In this document: positions 26,381-34,850 of the stretch, in pieces | Layout of the letters: every line of letters starts with the position of its first letter | How positions within the stretch are numbered: the stretch's first letter is position 1 | From: Paraburkholderia diazotrophica | Lineage (GTDB): Bacteria > Pseudomonadota > Gammaproteobacteria > Burkholderiales > Burkholderiaceae | Length of the DNA stretch: 64,000 bases | Direction: 5' to 3' | Assembly: GCF_900108945.1 (NCBI RefSeq) | Contig: NZ_FNYE01000035.1 | Coordinates: 1-64,000, forward strand | Position numbers and translations under genes: made by a program | Notes under the pieces: generated by a model | Databases searched by the model: none | What the model saw: the letters and a program-made list of their open reading frames with translations, nothing else | Told to the model about the DNA's origin: nothing

Positions 26381-27526
26381 TTAGCGGGCGACGGGATCAG
26401 ACGGCACGGTGGACAGCACCTCTGCACCCGCAGCGGACAGCAGCACCGTGTTCGACATGAAGTAATCGCCTTTGCCCGTTCCCATCAGCCACGACAGGAT
26501 GTGGAATGTCATCCCCTGCTCGATCACGCGCTCGCTGTCGTGCCGCAAGCCGACGACACGGTTGCCGCCCGTCCAGCTGGGCGCGCATCCGATGCCGACC
26601 AGATAGCCGCAGTGATGGCGCCGGTAGTGTTCGAGCCCTGCGCGATCGGCGACGCGCTGCCACGCGGCGTACACGTCTCGTGCGAGTACGCCGGGGCGCA
26701 ATGCTTCGACGACGGCGGCGAACGCGTCCTGGCAAACGGCCGCCATCGTTCGTGCGGAATGCGGCACGGCGCCGACATGGACGAGGCGTCCCATCGGAGC
26801 GTGATAGCGATTCACACAGCCGGACATTTCCAGAAAGACGGTATCGCCGTGGACGAGCCCGCCGCTGCCCCATGTCGTGTGCTCTTCGCCGAGGCGGCTG
26901 CCGGGGCGGATGAACGGGCCGAAGCCGGGATAAGTGCCGCCCGCCTCGATCATCGCAGCGCTGCAACGCGCAGCCACATGCCTTTCGGGCACGCCTTCGC
27001 GGATCGCGTCGATCGACGCGCTCATCATCGCGTCGGAAACGCGCGCGGCTGAACGCATATAGACCAGCTCGGCGTCGCTCTTGACGAGCCGGATGTCATC
27101 GATGACCCACGAGAAATCCACGCACGTCGCGTGACGCATGCCGCCGCGCAGCGCCTGCCCGATGCCATCCGGCAGACCCGCCGACCAGCATTCGAGACCG
27201 ACGCGCCGTGCGCCGTGTCCGGCGATGCAGGCGAGCGCCTTGTCCGCGATCGACTCACTGTCGCTATGCCCGACGAAGCGCGCATTGCCCACCTGGTTAC
27301 GGATCGTCACGCCTTCCATCGCTCGCGTAATCAGCGTCAGCTCGCCCGTGAGCGGCACGATCAGAAGATGAGGCGCGAAGTAGCCCCAGTGATCGAGCCC
27401 GGTCAGATAGAAGATGTTCTCCGGGCTGCTCACGAGACACAGATCGATCTCGCGTGCCGTCATGGCCTCGCGCACCTTGCGCAGGCGCGCGTCGTATTCG
27501 GCGGCTTCAAAAATGACTTGCTGCAC
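26381..27526 (-). CDS. M24-fold hydrolase, creatinase/ectoine hydrolase (DoeA) type
   Basis: A 381-residue pita-bread-fold protein: an N-terminal creatinase domain (~1-135, 'SPENIFYLTGLDHWGY') and a C-terminal M24 domain. The usual metal ligands are missing. The first Asp pair region reads 'FLEMSGCVNRYHAP', the His region 'GYLVGIGCAPSW', and the last Glu region 'YFMSNTVLL'. This pattern is that of creatinase and DoeA, metal-free members that open creatine (to sarcosine and urea) or ectoine. The GTG at 27526 is preferred because AAGGGAG precedes it. First gene of the operon. With sarcosine oxidase next, a sarcosine-yielding substrate is likely; with Ehu-type transport, ectoine remains possible. 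Confidence 0.8.
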   Translation of the reverse strand: MQQVIFEAAEYDARLRKVREAMTAREIDLCLVSSPENIFYLTGLDHWGYFAPHLLIVPLTGELTLITRAMEGVTIRNQVGNARFVGHSDSESIADKALACIAGHGARRVGLECWSAGLPDGIGQALRGGMRHATCVDFSWVIDDIRLVKSDAELVYMRSAARVSDAMMSASIDAIREGVPERHVAARCSAAMIEAGGTYPGFGPFIRPGSRLGEEHTTWGSGGLVHGDTVFLEMSGCVNRYHAPMGRLVHVGAVPHSARTMAAVCQDAFAAVVEALRPGVLARDVYAAWQRVADRAGLEHYRRHHCGYLVGIGCAPSWTGGNRVVGLRHDSERVIEQGMTFHILSWLMGTGKGDYFMSNTVLLSAAGAEVLSTVPSDPVAR

Positions 27527-27851
27527 AGTTGTCTCCCTTCGTTGTTGCATCACGCTAGTTGTACACAAGTATCGATCAAGAAAATCGGGCTTTCAAGTAC
27601 CGGCAATAAAAATTTAGCGATGATGTGTACATCATGCCTCGCTGGCGCACGATTTCGTCCCGTTTTATAGGGGATTTACCTGGCTGATGCACACTTCCAA
27701 TATCGACGGGTGTATACATCTGTCACAGAAGGGGAGCGCACTCTCACGAAGATGTACACAACAGCGTTGTGCCGGGAATTTTGGTTTGACATACTCGCCG
27801 CGACGCATCGCTCGTGCGCCGAAGCGGCAACAGGATCAGGAGACGACTGGA
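27527..27851. promoter_or_regulatory. Divergent control region with four TGT-N2-ACA operators
   Basis: The 325 bases between the minus-strand sox operon and the plus-strand ehu genes carry four copies of the palindrome TGT-N2-ACA: TGTACACA (27560-27567), TGTGTACA (27624-27631), TGTATACA (27711-27718) and TGTACACA (27753-27760). The second sits in the longer dyad ATGATG-TGTA-CATCAT. This is the expected layout for a dimeric GntR/FCD repressor controlling both directions. Confidence 0.65.
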
Positions 27852-28580
27852 ATGAGGATCAGCAAGACCCGGGCAGTGTGTGGCGTGGCCGCGACTGCAC
27901 TGCTGTTGGGCTGCGTCGCCACGCAGCCTCAACTCAGGCAATTTGTTCCCGCGTTGCTCAAGGCGACCGTGATGACGGTGCAGATCACGGCGGGCGCCGC
28001 GAGTGTCGCCGTGCCGATGGCGCTCATCGCGGCATTGATGAAGATGTACGGGCCGCTGCCGTTGAGGTGGCTGGCCATCGGCTATATCGAGGTATTTCGC
28101 GGCACGTCCGCACTCGTTCAGCTGTTCTGGCTTTTCTTCGTGCTGCCGCATTTCGGCGTCGAGTTGCAGCCGGTGCCGGCGAGCATCATCGCGCTCGGCC
28201 TGAACATCGGCGCATACGGCGCGGAAGTCGTGCGCGGCGCGCTGCAGGCCGTCGCCCGCGGCCAGTGGGAGGCGACCATTGCGCTGAACATGAGCTTCGC
28301 GACCGCGATGCGCCGCGTGATCATCCCTCAGGCGGTCGTCGCGATGATTCCACCGTGGGGCAACCTGTTCATCGAACTGCTGAAGTCGACTTCGCTGGTC
28401 TCGATGATCACCGTCGCGGATCTGACATTCAGGGCCCAGCAGCTCAATCAGTTCACCTTCAAGACCGTGCCGATCTTCACGCTGGTGCTGCTGATCTATC
28501 TGATTATCGCGGTGTTGATCACCTTCGGCTTCCGTACGCTCGAGGGCCGCGCGTCGCAGGGCATAAGGAGAAAGTCGTGA
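27852..28580 (+). CDS. ehuC: ABC transporter permease, ectoine/amino-acid type (EhuC-like)
   Basis: A 242-residue inner-membrane permease of the polar amino acid (HisM/GlnP) family. About five helices, with the ATPase-coupling EAA loop around 'RGALQAVARGQWEATIALNMS'. The N-terminus before the first transport helix is ~27 residues longer than usual and contains a hydrophobic segment ending in 'LLLGC', like a lipobox. It overlaps the next gene by GTGA. It pairs with the EhuD-like permease to form the membrane channel for the EhuB-like binding protein encoded 14 kb away. Confidence 0.85.
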   Translation: MRISKTRAVCGVAATALLLGCVATQPQLRQFVPALLKATVMTVQITAGAASVAVPMALIAALMKMYGPLPLRWLAIGYIEVFRGTSALVQLFWLFFVLPHFGVELQPVPASIIALGLNIGAYGAEVVRGALQAVARGQWEATIALNMSFATAMRRVIIPQAVVAMIPPWGNLFIELLKSTSLVSMITVADLTFRAQQLNQFTFKTVPIFTLVLLIYLIIAVLITFGFRTLEGRASQGIRRKS

Positions 28581-29245
28581 CCGTATTCGATTGGCACTAC
28601 GCTTTGCAGATCCTGCCGATGCTCGGGCAGGCGTCGATCATCACGGTGGAAGCCACTGTCGTCAGCTTCGCCGTTGCGGCCGTGCTCGGCCTTGCGTTCG
28701 CGATTCTCAGGATGGTCCCGGCGCCCGCCGTTGCCGTGCCCGTCTCCATGCTCGTCGAAGGCATACGAAGCACGCCGCTGCTCATCCAGATCATGTTCAT
28801 CTACTTCGGCCTGCCGAAGCTCGGCATTGTGATCGACGCCTTTCCCGCCGGCGTGATGGCGCTCGGCCTGCACTACGCGACCTACTGCTCGGAGGTGTAT
28901 CGCGCGGGTCTTGCGGCGATCCCGCGCGGACAATGGGAGGCCTGCGTCGCGTTGAATTTCAGTCCCGCCGACACGATGCGCAAGATCATCATTCCGCAGG
29001 CCATTCCGCCCGTCGTGCCGGCGCTCGGCAATTATCTGATTGCGCTGTTCAAGGACACGCCGCTGCTCTCGGCCATCTCCGTGATCGAGCTCATGCAGAC
29101 GGCGAGAGTCATCGGCTCCACGAACTTCCGTTACGTCGAGCCCGTGACGCTGGTGGGCGCGCTCTTTCTGGTATTCAGCCTGATCGCTGCATCGGGCGTA
29201 CGACACGTCGAGGCATGGCTGCGCTCATGCCGGGGAGAAAAATGA
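28577..29245 (+). CDS. ehuD: ABC transporter permease (EhuD-like)
   Basis: A 222-residue permease of the same family as the preceding gene, with the coupling loop 'RAGLAAIPRGQWEACVALN' and 'GIRSTPLLIQIMFIYFG' typical of the amino-acid group. The GTG start at 28577 overlaps the ehuC-like stop. Its own stop overlaps the ATPase start. Both facts make these three genes one translation-coupled unit. Confidence 0.87.
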   Translation: MTVFDWHYALQILPMLGQASIITVEATVVSFAVAAVLGLAFAILRMVPAPAVAVPVSMLVEGIRSTPLLIQIMFIYFGLPKLGIVIDAFPAGVMALGLHYATYCSEVYRAGLAAIPRGQWEACVALNFSPADTMRKIIIPQAIPPVVPALGNYLIALFKDTPLLSAISVIELMQTARVIGSTNFRYVEPVTLVGALFLVFSLIAASGVRHVEAWLRSCRGEK

Positions 29246-30033
29246 TGTCGCAAAACACGCAGGATTCGATGTTGCGTTTCGATGGGGTGTCCAAGCGTTT
29301 TGGCTCGCATACCGTGCTCGACAACCTGGACCTGAGCATCCGGCCGAACGAGAAGGTCAGCATCATTGGCCCATCGGGATCGGGCAAGACGACGGTGCTT
29401 CGCACGTTGATGACGCTCGAACGGGTCGACTCGGGCTCGATCTGGATCGACTCGGAGCCACTTACGCATATGCATCGCAACGGCTCGCTGGTGGCTGCCG
29501 ACGGACGTCACCTGCGGCGCATGCGTAGTAAGATCGGCATGGTTTTCCAGCACTTCAACCTGTTCCCGCACCTGAGCGCATTGCGCAACTGCATGCAGGC
29601 GCCGATGAGCGTCCTCGGCCTGAGCGCGCAGGAGGCGGAGGAACGCGCAACCGCGCTGCTCGACCTGGTCGGCCTCGGCAACAAGCTCGGCCATTACCCG
29701 GCGCAGCTGTCGGGCGGTCAGCAACAGCGCGTGGCCATCGCGCGTGCGCTCGCGATGCGGCCGAAAGTCATGTTGTTCGACGAGGTCACTTCCGCGCTCG
29801 ACCCTGAACTGGTCGGCGAAGTGCTGGGCGTGATCAGGCAGCTCGGCAGCGAACACGATCTGACGATGCTGATGGTCACGCACCAGATGGGCTTTGCCCG
29901 TGAGTTTTCCGATCGCGTGTGCTTCTTCCACGGAGGCCGCATTGCCGAACAGGGACCGCCCGAACAGATATTCGGCGACCCCAGGCACGACCGGACAAAA
30001 CAGTTCCTGCGCGCGGTCCTCTCAGGCTCATGA
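29242..30033 (+). CDS. ehuA: ABC transporter ATP-binding protein (EhuA-like)
   Basis: A 263-residue ATPase with intact Walker A 'GPSGSGKTT', signature 'LSGGQQQRVAIARAL', Walker B 'VMLFDEVTSALDPE' and His-switch 'VTHQMGFA'. It belongs to the GlnQ/HisP polar amino acid group to which EhuA belongs. Three ATGs are close (29226, 29242, 29245); 29242 has GGGGAG six bases before and overlaps the permease stop. It powers uptake by the EhuB/C/D-like components. Confidence 0.88.
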   Translation: MMSQNTQDSMLRFDGVSKRFGSHTVLDNLDLSIRPNEKVSIIGPSGSGKTTVLRTLMTLERVDSGSIWIDSEPLTHMHRNGSLVAADGRHLRRMRSKIGMVFQHFNLFPHLSALRNCMQAPMSVLGLSAQEAEERATALLDLVGLGNKLGHYPAQLSGGQQQRVAIARALAMRPKVMLFDEVTSALDPELVGEVLGVIRQLGSEHDLTMLMVTHQMGFAREFSDRVCFFHGGRIAEQGPPEQIFGDPRHDRTKQFLRAVLSGS

Positions 30034-30055
30034 TCGCGCGCGTGCGGCTGCATCT

Positions 30056-30063
30056 TGTTCACA
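30056..30063. promoter_or_regulatory. Fifth TGT-N2-ACA site, upstream of the GntR gene
   Basis: TGTTCACA has the same TGT-N2-ACA form as the four sites at 27560-27760 and lies 20 bases before the GntR start codon, a natural position for autoregulation. Confidence 0.5.
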
Positions 30064-30083
30064 TGAATCGTTGCGAGACTTAA

Positions 30084-30770
30084 TTGCCAAAGAACAGCAA
30101 TAGCAAAGGAAGCAGTTCCCGTGAGCGCTTCGAGCGGATCTACAGCGCGATCCGCGAAAAAATCTGTCTGCTCGAATATCAGCCGGGCGCGCTTTTATTC
30201 GAGGATGAACTCGCACAGCAGTTCGGCGTCAGCCGCACGCCGATGCGTCGGGTGCTGAGCCGCCTCGAAGCCGAAGGACTCGTCGAGAGCCAGCACGGTG
30301 TCGGCACGTTCGTCACCGACTTCGACGACGACACGCTGAAAGAGGTCTATCAGTTCCGGCTCGAACTCGCCTCGTTGATGGGACGGCTCGCGCCGATCGC
30401 ACGCAGTGACGAAGATCTCGACCGGATGAGAGCGCTGGCCGCGCGCGGAAAGCGCCTCGCTGCCGCGCCCACGATGAGTGAGTTCGCGAGGCTCAACCTC
30501 GATTACTCGCTCGAACTGACGTCGATGATCGGAAACCGTCCTTTGAAGGAAACCGCCCAGCGCCTGTTCTTTCTCGCGATACGCATCTGGATAAAGACGC
30601 TCGAAGCCGACCGGCTGAAGAACGAGGCTCACATATTTCGCCAGGAAATCGAGGATGTGCTGAAGGCGATGGAAATCGGCGATCTCGAATCGGTTGGATA
30701 TCTGCATCGGACTCATCTTTCGATGAGCTTCGCGCGGCTGCGTCACTATCTCGAATCGAAGCAGGAGTAA
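30084..30770 (+). CDS. GntR-family transcriptional regulator, FCD subfamily
   Basis: A 228-residue regulator: a winged helix at residues ~12-75 ('LAQQFGVSRTPMRRVLSRLE', 'HGVGTFVTDFD') and an all-helical FCD ligand-binding domain to the end. The start is TTG at 30084; a TAA stop lies immediately before it in frame and no later start keeps the helix-turn-helix. It sits between the transporter genes and the MHS symporter and is the only intact regulator of the locus, so it is the probable binder of the TGT-N2-ACA sites. The inducer is likely the imported compound or sarcosine (inference). Confidence 0.87.
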   Translation: MPKNSNSKGSSSRERFERIYSAIREKICLLEYQPGALLFEDELAQQFGVSRTPMRRVLSRLEAEGLVESQHGVGTFVTDFDDDTLKEVYQFRLELASLMGRLAPIARSDEDLDRMRALAARGKRLAAAPTMSEFARLNLDYSLELTSMIGNRPLKETAQRLFFLAIRIWIKTLEADRLKNEAHIFRQEIEDVLKAMEIGDLESVGYLHRTHLSMSFARLRHYLESKQE

Positions 30771-30814
30771 TTTCTGCGGGGGCCGCGGCGTTCGTATGGA
30801 TCTTCTACCGAAGC

Positions 30815-30850
30815 AGAAAGGCGGGGACGTCCCCTGCGTTTCTTTTTCTG
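30815..30850 (+). terminator. Intrinsic terminator after the GntR gene
   Basis: The perfect palindrome GGGGACGTCCCC (30823-30834), flanked by AGAAA and TTTCT arms that can extend the stem, is followed by a T-rich run (TTTCTTTTTCT). It would end the ehu-gntR transcript, so the MFS gene probably has its own promoter. Confidence 0.7.
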
Positions 30851-30956
30851 CCGACCTGGTGAAATCCCGATGCGAACATCGTCCTATGACATCGGCGTAT
30901 GTATCCGTCGACGGTACTTTAGGAACCCGACAGATCTAACTTTATTGAGGAAACCA

Positions 30957-32336
30957 ATGAGTTACGCAGAATCGTGGTCCCCCGCCCGCATCACGCCATC
31001 CATCGACGACGAGGCTCTTCAAAGCGAAAGCCACGTCATCTCCTCGCGCCAGCTGACGCGGGCCATCACGGCCGCCGCGCTCGGCAATGCAACCGAGTGG
31101 TTCGATTACGGTATCTATGCGTATGGTCTCGTCTATATCTCGGCGGCTTTGTTTCCGGGCAACGCGTCAAGCGCGACGCTGTTCGCACTCGGCACCTTCG
31201 CCGTTTCGTTTCTGATCCGTCCGCTCGGCGGCCTGTTCTGGGGCCCGCTCGGCGACAGGCTCGGACGCAAGCGCGTGCTTGCGCTGACCGTGCTGCTGAT
31301 GTCGGGCGCAACGCTGCTGGTCGGCGTGCTGCCAACTTACGCTTCCGTCGGATGGCTGGCGCCTGCCGCGCTCATCGCACTCAGGATGATTCAGGGCTTC
31401 TCCACGGGAGGCGAATACGGCGGCGCGGCGACCTTTATGGCGGAATATGCGCCCGACAACCGTCGCGGCTTCTGCGGCAGCTTCCTCGAATTCGCGACGT
31501 TGTCGGGCTTCTCGCTCGGCGCGCTGCTGATGCTCGGCTTTTCGATGCTGCTCGGCGACAACGCGATGCATGCATGGGGCTGGCGCCTGCCCTTTCTCGT
31601 CGCAGCGCCGCTGGGCCTTGTCGGCTGTTATCTGCGTTCGCGTCTCGAAGAAACGCCCGTGTTTCAGGAAGTCGCGCAAGAGATCGACGCGAAGCATCAA
31701 CCGGCCGTCTCGCTGAAAGAACTCTTTCGGCACTACGGCAAGCAGTTGATCCTGCTGGGCGGCCTCGCCGCCGCGCTCAACGTCGTCAACTACGTGCTGC
31801 TCGCGTACATGCCGACCTACATGCACCGGCAGATGCATGCGAGCGAAACCATGTCGCTGCTGATTCCGCTGATCGGCATGCTATCGATGATGGTGTTCCT
31901 GCCGCTCGCGGGCTGGATGTCGGACCGCTGGGGCCGCAAGACGATGTGGTGGTTCTCGCTCGTCGGGCTGTGCGTCGCGGCCGTGCCGATGTTTTCGCTG
32001 ATGACGCACGGCCTTGTTGGCGCGCTGATCGGCTTCACCGTTTTGGGCTTGCTCTATGTCCCGCAACTCGCGACGATCTCCGCGATGTTCCCCGCGATGT
32101 TCCCCACGCAAGTTCGCTACGCCGGGATGGCGATCGCGTACAACATTTCGGCGACGCTCTTTGGCGGAACGGCACCGATCATCAGCGACTGGCTCGTGGA
32201 CAGGACGGGCAACGCGCTGTTCCCCGCGTACTACATGATGGGTGCGTGCGTGGCGGGCGCGATCGCGCTGTATTTCGTGATCGAGACAAAGGGATGTTCG
32301 CTGCGTGGACCTGGATTGCCTGGCAAGTCCAACTGA
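30957..32336 (+). CDS. MFS transporter, metabolite:H+ symporter (MHS/ProP-like) family
   Basis: A 459-residue, 12-helix transporter. 'ALGNATEWFDYGIYAYG' at the first helix, 'DRLGRKRVLALT' in loop 2-3 and 'RMIQGFSTGGEYGGAATFMAEYAP' are hallmarks of the MHS group, which includes ProP (proline/betaine) and KgtP. GAGG lies 8 bases before the start at 30957. Adjacent to the Ehu/Sox locus, it may be a second, lower-affinity uptake route for the same solute or for betaine-like relatives. Confidence 0.87.
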   Translation: MSYAESWSPARITPSIDDEALQSESHVISSRQLTRAITAAALGNATEWFDYGIYAYGLVYISAALFPGNASSATLFALGTFAVSFLIRPLGGLFWGPLGDRLGRKRVLALTVLLMSGATLLVGVLPTYASVGWLAPAALIALRMIQGFSTGGEYGGAATFMAEYAPDNRRGFCGSFLEFATLSGFSLGALLMLGFSMLLGDNAMHAWGWRLPFLVAAPLGLVGCYLRSRLEETPVFQEVAQEIDAKHQPAVSLKELFRHYGKQLILLGGLAAALNVVNYVLLAYMPTYMHRQMHASETMSLLIPLIGMLSMMVFLPLAGWMSDRWGRKTMWWFSLVGLCVAAVPMFSLMTHGLVGALIGFTVLGLLYVPQLATISAMFPAMFPTQVRYAGMAIAYNISATLFGGTAPIISDWLVDRTGNALFPAYYMMGACVAGAIALYFVIETKGCSLRGPGLPGKSN

Positions 32337-32495
32337 TTGCCGAACTGGTTGCCGAACCGATTGCCGGTGGGGAAGACTACGCCGGCCACTCCAGGCCGAT
32401 GCCGACTTCGATGAAGGGCACGCCGACGGCTTCGAGTTTATGGACCCGCTTCTGCGCCAGCACGCGCCAGTCTTCCCCGGCATCCGGCGTACGAC

Positions 32496-34001
32496 TCACG
32501 GCCCGAAGCTGAACGCGTAGATCCTGTTGTCGCCTGCGATATAGAGCCGTCTGCCCGCCGCCAGAATGGTCGCAAAGTGCCGCAGGCCTGGAATACGGTC
32601 TTCGTTCCCACCGCCGGCAAACACGGGCTGGCCATTGTCTCCGCGGAAGCCGTGCAGCTTGTTGTCGCCCTCCGCGCCCGCGATCCACACGATGCGATCT
32701 GCCGTGCCGTCGCTGGTCGTGGTGATGGGACTCCCCGCGCCATCCACCCGGGCACACCAGGCGGTGCGGATGCCGCCGCGCGATGCCGCGACGATCTGCA
32801 ACACGATCAGGCCCGCTCCGCCCTGCCCGGCAGGGCAAGCGACGCCGTTGCCATGAAGCGCGATGTACACGCCGTTCGGCGCCGGATATGATGCGGGTCC
32901 CGTTCGGGTCTGCACGCTCGATACCTGCTGAACGTCAAGCGCGCCACCCATGCCGCCCAGGTGGTCCCGATCCAGCATATAGGCCTTGCCATCCTTTCCG
33001 AGCGCGACGATCAGCCGCCGCCCATTGACGTCGACCGGCATCGGATTGGTGCCGCCCATATCGAGGTCGCTGTCATCCAGTCGATGCCAGTCGGCAGGCG
33101 CAAACGTGTCGCGTCCGCTCGCGGGCGTCTTCAGATCGGTGGCAAGCCGGAGGATAGCTTCGCCGTCGGCCCACGTCTCGATGCCGCTAGTATTGCCCGT
33201 CGCGACGAACAGCGCCCTGTCGGCCACGGCGATGCCGCCCGGCGCCCAGATGCCGCCCTTGGGCCCGCGAGTCATCCAGCCGCCAAACACGCCGGGGCTG
33301 TCCAGGCGCAAGCCGACCACCCCGCCGTGATAGTTGCCGCAATCGCCAAAATAGCCGCCGTACGGTACGAAAAGCCGGCCTTCCAGAATGACCAGCGCGC
33401 CTCGCTCGCTCTGCACGCGCGAATCAAACGACATGCCTCGTGCGCGCAGGCCAGCCGCGACGTCGACGGGCCAACCGGGCAGCACGGAGCCGTCGCGCAA
33501 GGACAAGCCATACACGAGATGTGCCGGCTCACCCTGTCGGCCCACCAGCGCGTCGACGTAGAGCTTGCCCGCAGCGGGATCGATGACGGGCGTGCCCGTC
33601 ACGCCAACGGGATCGACGTTGCCGCACGGCAATGCCGAGCGCGGCACGGGAGGCCCGAGCACCGTACGCCAGACGACACGGCCCGTTGCCGCATCGAGTG
33701 CATAGACGATGTTCGCCTGCGTTGCCGCGATCAGCAGTCCGGCCGCCGAACCCGGCGGGCGCCAGTACAGAGGCTGGGCGTAGATATGGCCATCGACCTT
33801 GCCGTCGAAGCGGGAGTCGCGATGGAGGTGCGAAGCGCTTTGCCACGTCAGGCCGGGCACGACGTACTGTCCGCTTCGATCGTCCGTGCGGTGGTAGCCG
33901 GGAACGGTGTCGACGTCCTGGGCGCGAACCGCGCTCAGACAGGCGCAAGCGCATGCAATGCAGAGGACGAACATCCTCAAGACTGGATTAGCGACCGACA
34001 C
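32496..34001 (-). CDS. Exported PQQ-like beta-propeller protein
   Basis: A 501-residue protein with a signal peptide ('FVLCIACACACLSAVRAQ'). The mature chain contains repeated propeller strands such as 'VYALDAATGRVVWRT' and 'AYMLDRDHLGGMGG', typical of PQQ enzyme and BamB-like repeats. I cannot find a clear dehydrogenase active site with vicinal cysteines and Asp pair, so it may be a non-catalytic propeller or a distant PQQ enzyme. It is probably periplasmic. No neighbour explains its role. Confidence 0.72.
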   Translation of the reverse strand: MSVANPVLRMFVLCIACACACLSAVRAQDVDTVPGYHRTDDRSGQYVVPGLTWQSASHLHRDSRFDGKVDGHIYAQPLYWRPPGSAAGLLIAATQANIVYALDAATGRVVWRTVLGPPVPRSALPCGNVDPVGVTGTPVIDPAAGKLYVDALVGRQGEPAHLVYGLSLRDGSVLPGWPVDVAAGLRARGMSFDSRVQSERGALVILEGRLFVPYGGYFGDCGNYHGGVVGLRLDSPGVFGGWMTRGPKGGIWAPGGIAVADRALFVATGNTSGIETWADGEAILRLATDLKTPASGRDTFAPADWHRLDDSDLDMGGTNPMPVDVNGRRLIVALGKDGKAYMLDRDHLGGMGGALDVQQVSSVQTRTGPASYPAPNGVYIALHGNGVACPAGQGGAGLIVLQIVAASRGGIRTAWCARVDGAGSPITTTSDGTADRIVWIAGAEGDNKLHGFRGDNGQPVFAGGGNEDRIPGLRHFATILAAGRRLYIAGDNRIYAFSFGP

Positions 34002-34141
34002 ATGCGTCTCCCTTGCTCATCCCTTCGGAACAGCGTCACGCTTGCGGCCACCTGGCTCTATCTTCGATTCCCTTTCCGCCGTGGCCCGCTTCGCTGTGCG
34101 AGCGCATTCTATTCTCTTCGAATTGCGCCGGGATATCGCGT

Positions 34142-34684
34142 TCAGTGTTCCGGCTTCGATGGATAGATCAGCGTTCCGTCAAGCTGCGGTTGCGCTCCGG
34201 GTGTCATCGTTGCTGGCTCCACGCGACCGGCGTTCATGATATGCAGCACCGTCTCGCCGCGCTGCAACAGGTAATCCGCGATGATGCGCCGGTGGCATCG
34301 CCACCACACGGCTTCTGAACACATGATCACGCACCTTCGCTGATGACCGAGTTCGAGTAGCTGCGCGAGGGCGTCGCGAAATGCGGCGCTCATCGCGTAG
34401 TCCGCATAGTTGCGAAAGGCGGGATGCGTCCAGTAGCCATTGGGTGACGGAGCGTCGCCCTTCGATCGGCTGCGCCGCCCGCCCAGCCCGGCAAGGTGGA
34501 TGTAACCCATGTGCTTGCGACCCAGCGCGTCCGGCAACGTCTCACGATTGAATTGCGGATTAGTGCGAGAACGGGGAATGCTGCGCACATCCACGACTGT
34601 CTCGACCTCCGCGCCCGTCAACAGGTCGATGAATTCGCCCAGCGGGTGAGTCGAATGGCCTACCGTGAAAAACGCATTTGACAT
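34142..34684 (-). CDS. DUF488 domain protein
   Basis: A 180-residue cytoplasmic protein. 'FTVGHSTHPLGEFIDLL', 'VVDVRSIPRSRTNPQFN', and 'CSEAVWWRCHRRIIADYLL' are the conserved blocks of DUF488, a small domain of unknown biochemical function with conserved Cys, Arg and His residues. Start 34684 is taken because the family N-terminus begins there. It stands alone. Confidence 0.85.
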   Translation of the reverse strand: MSNAFFTVGHSTHPLGEFIDLLTGAEVETVVDVRSIPRSRTNPQFNRETLPDALGRKHMGYIHLAGLGGRRSRSKGDAPSPNGYWTHPAFRNYADYAMSAAFRDALAQLLELGHQRRCVIMCSEAVWWRCHRRIIADYLLQRGETVLHIMNAGRVEPATMTPGAQPQLDGTLIYPSKPEH

Positions 34685-34850
34685 CGATGTCTCGCGCAAA
34701 TGATCGCGACGATGCGTTCAGTGTACAGAATTCCTTCTTCGGGACTCGCCGTTCAATGAGTTGATGCAAATACCCGTCTGCTCGAGTCCGGCCTGCGCGC
34801 GTCCGGCCGGCGACGTTGAGCGTCCGTCTCACGGCATGGTCCATACTCGC

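Noticed and set aside
26381..27526. Annotation as Xaa-Pro aminopeptidase
   Set aside because: The fold is the same, but the metal-ligand positions are replaced, so a metallo-aminopeptidase activity is unlikely.
32377..32495. Minus-strand stretch between the MFS and PQQ-like genes reading 'VLAQKRVHKLEAVGVPFIEVG'
   Set aside because: It looks protein-like and might be the tail of a lost gene, but it has no start, no recognisable family and only ~40 codons. It is not listed as a feature.
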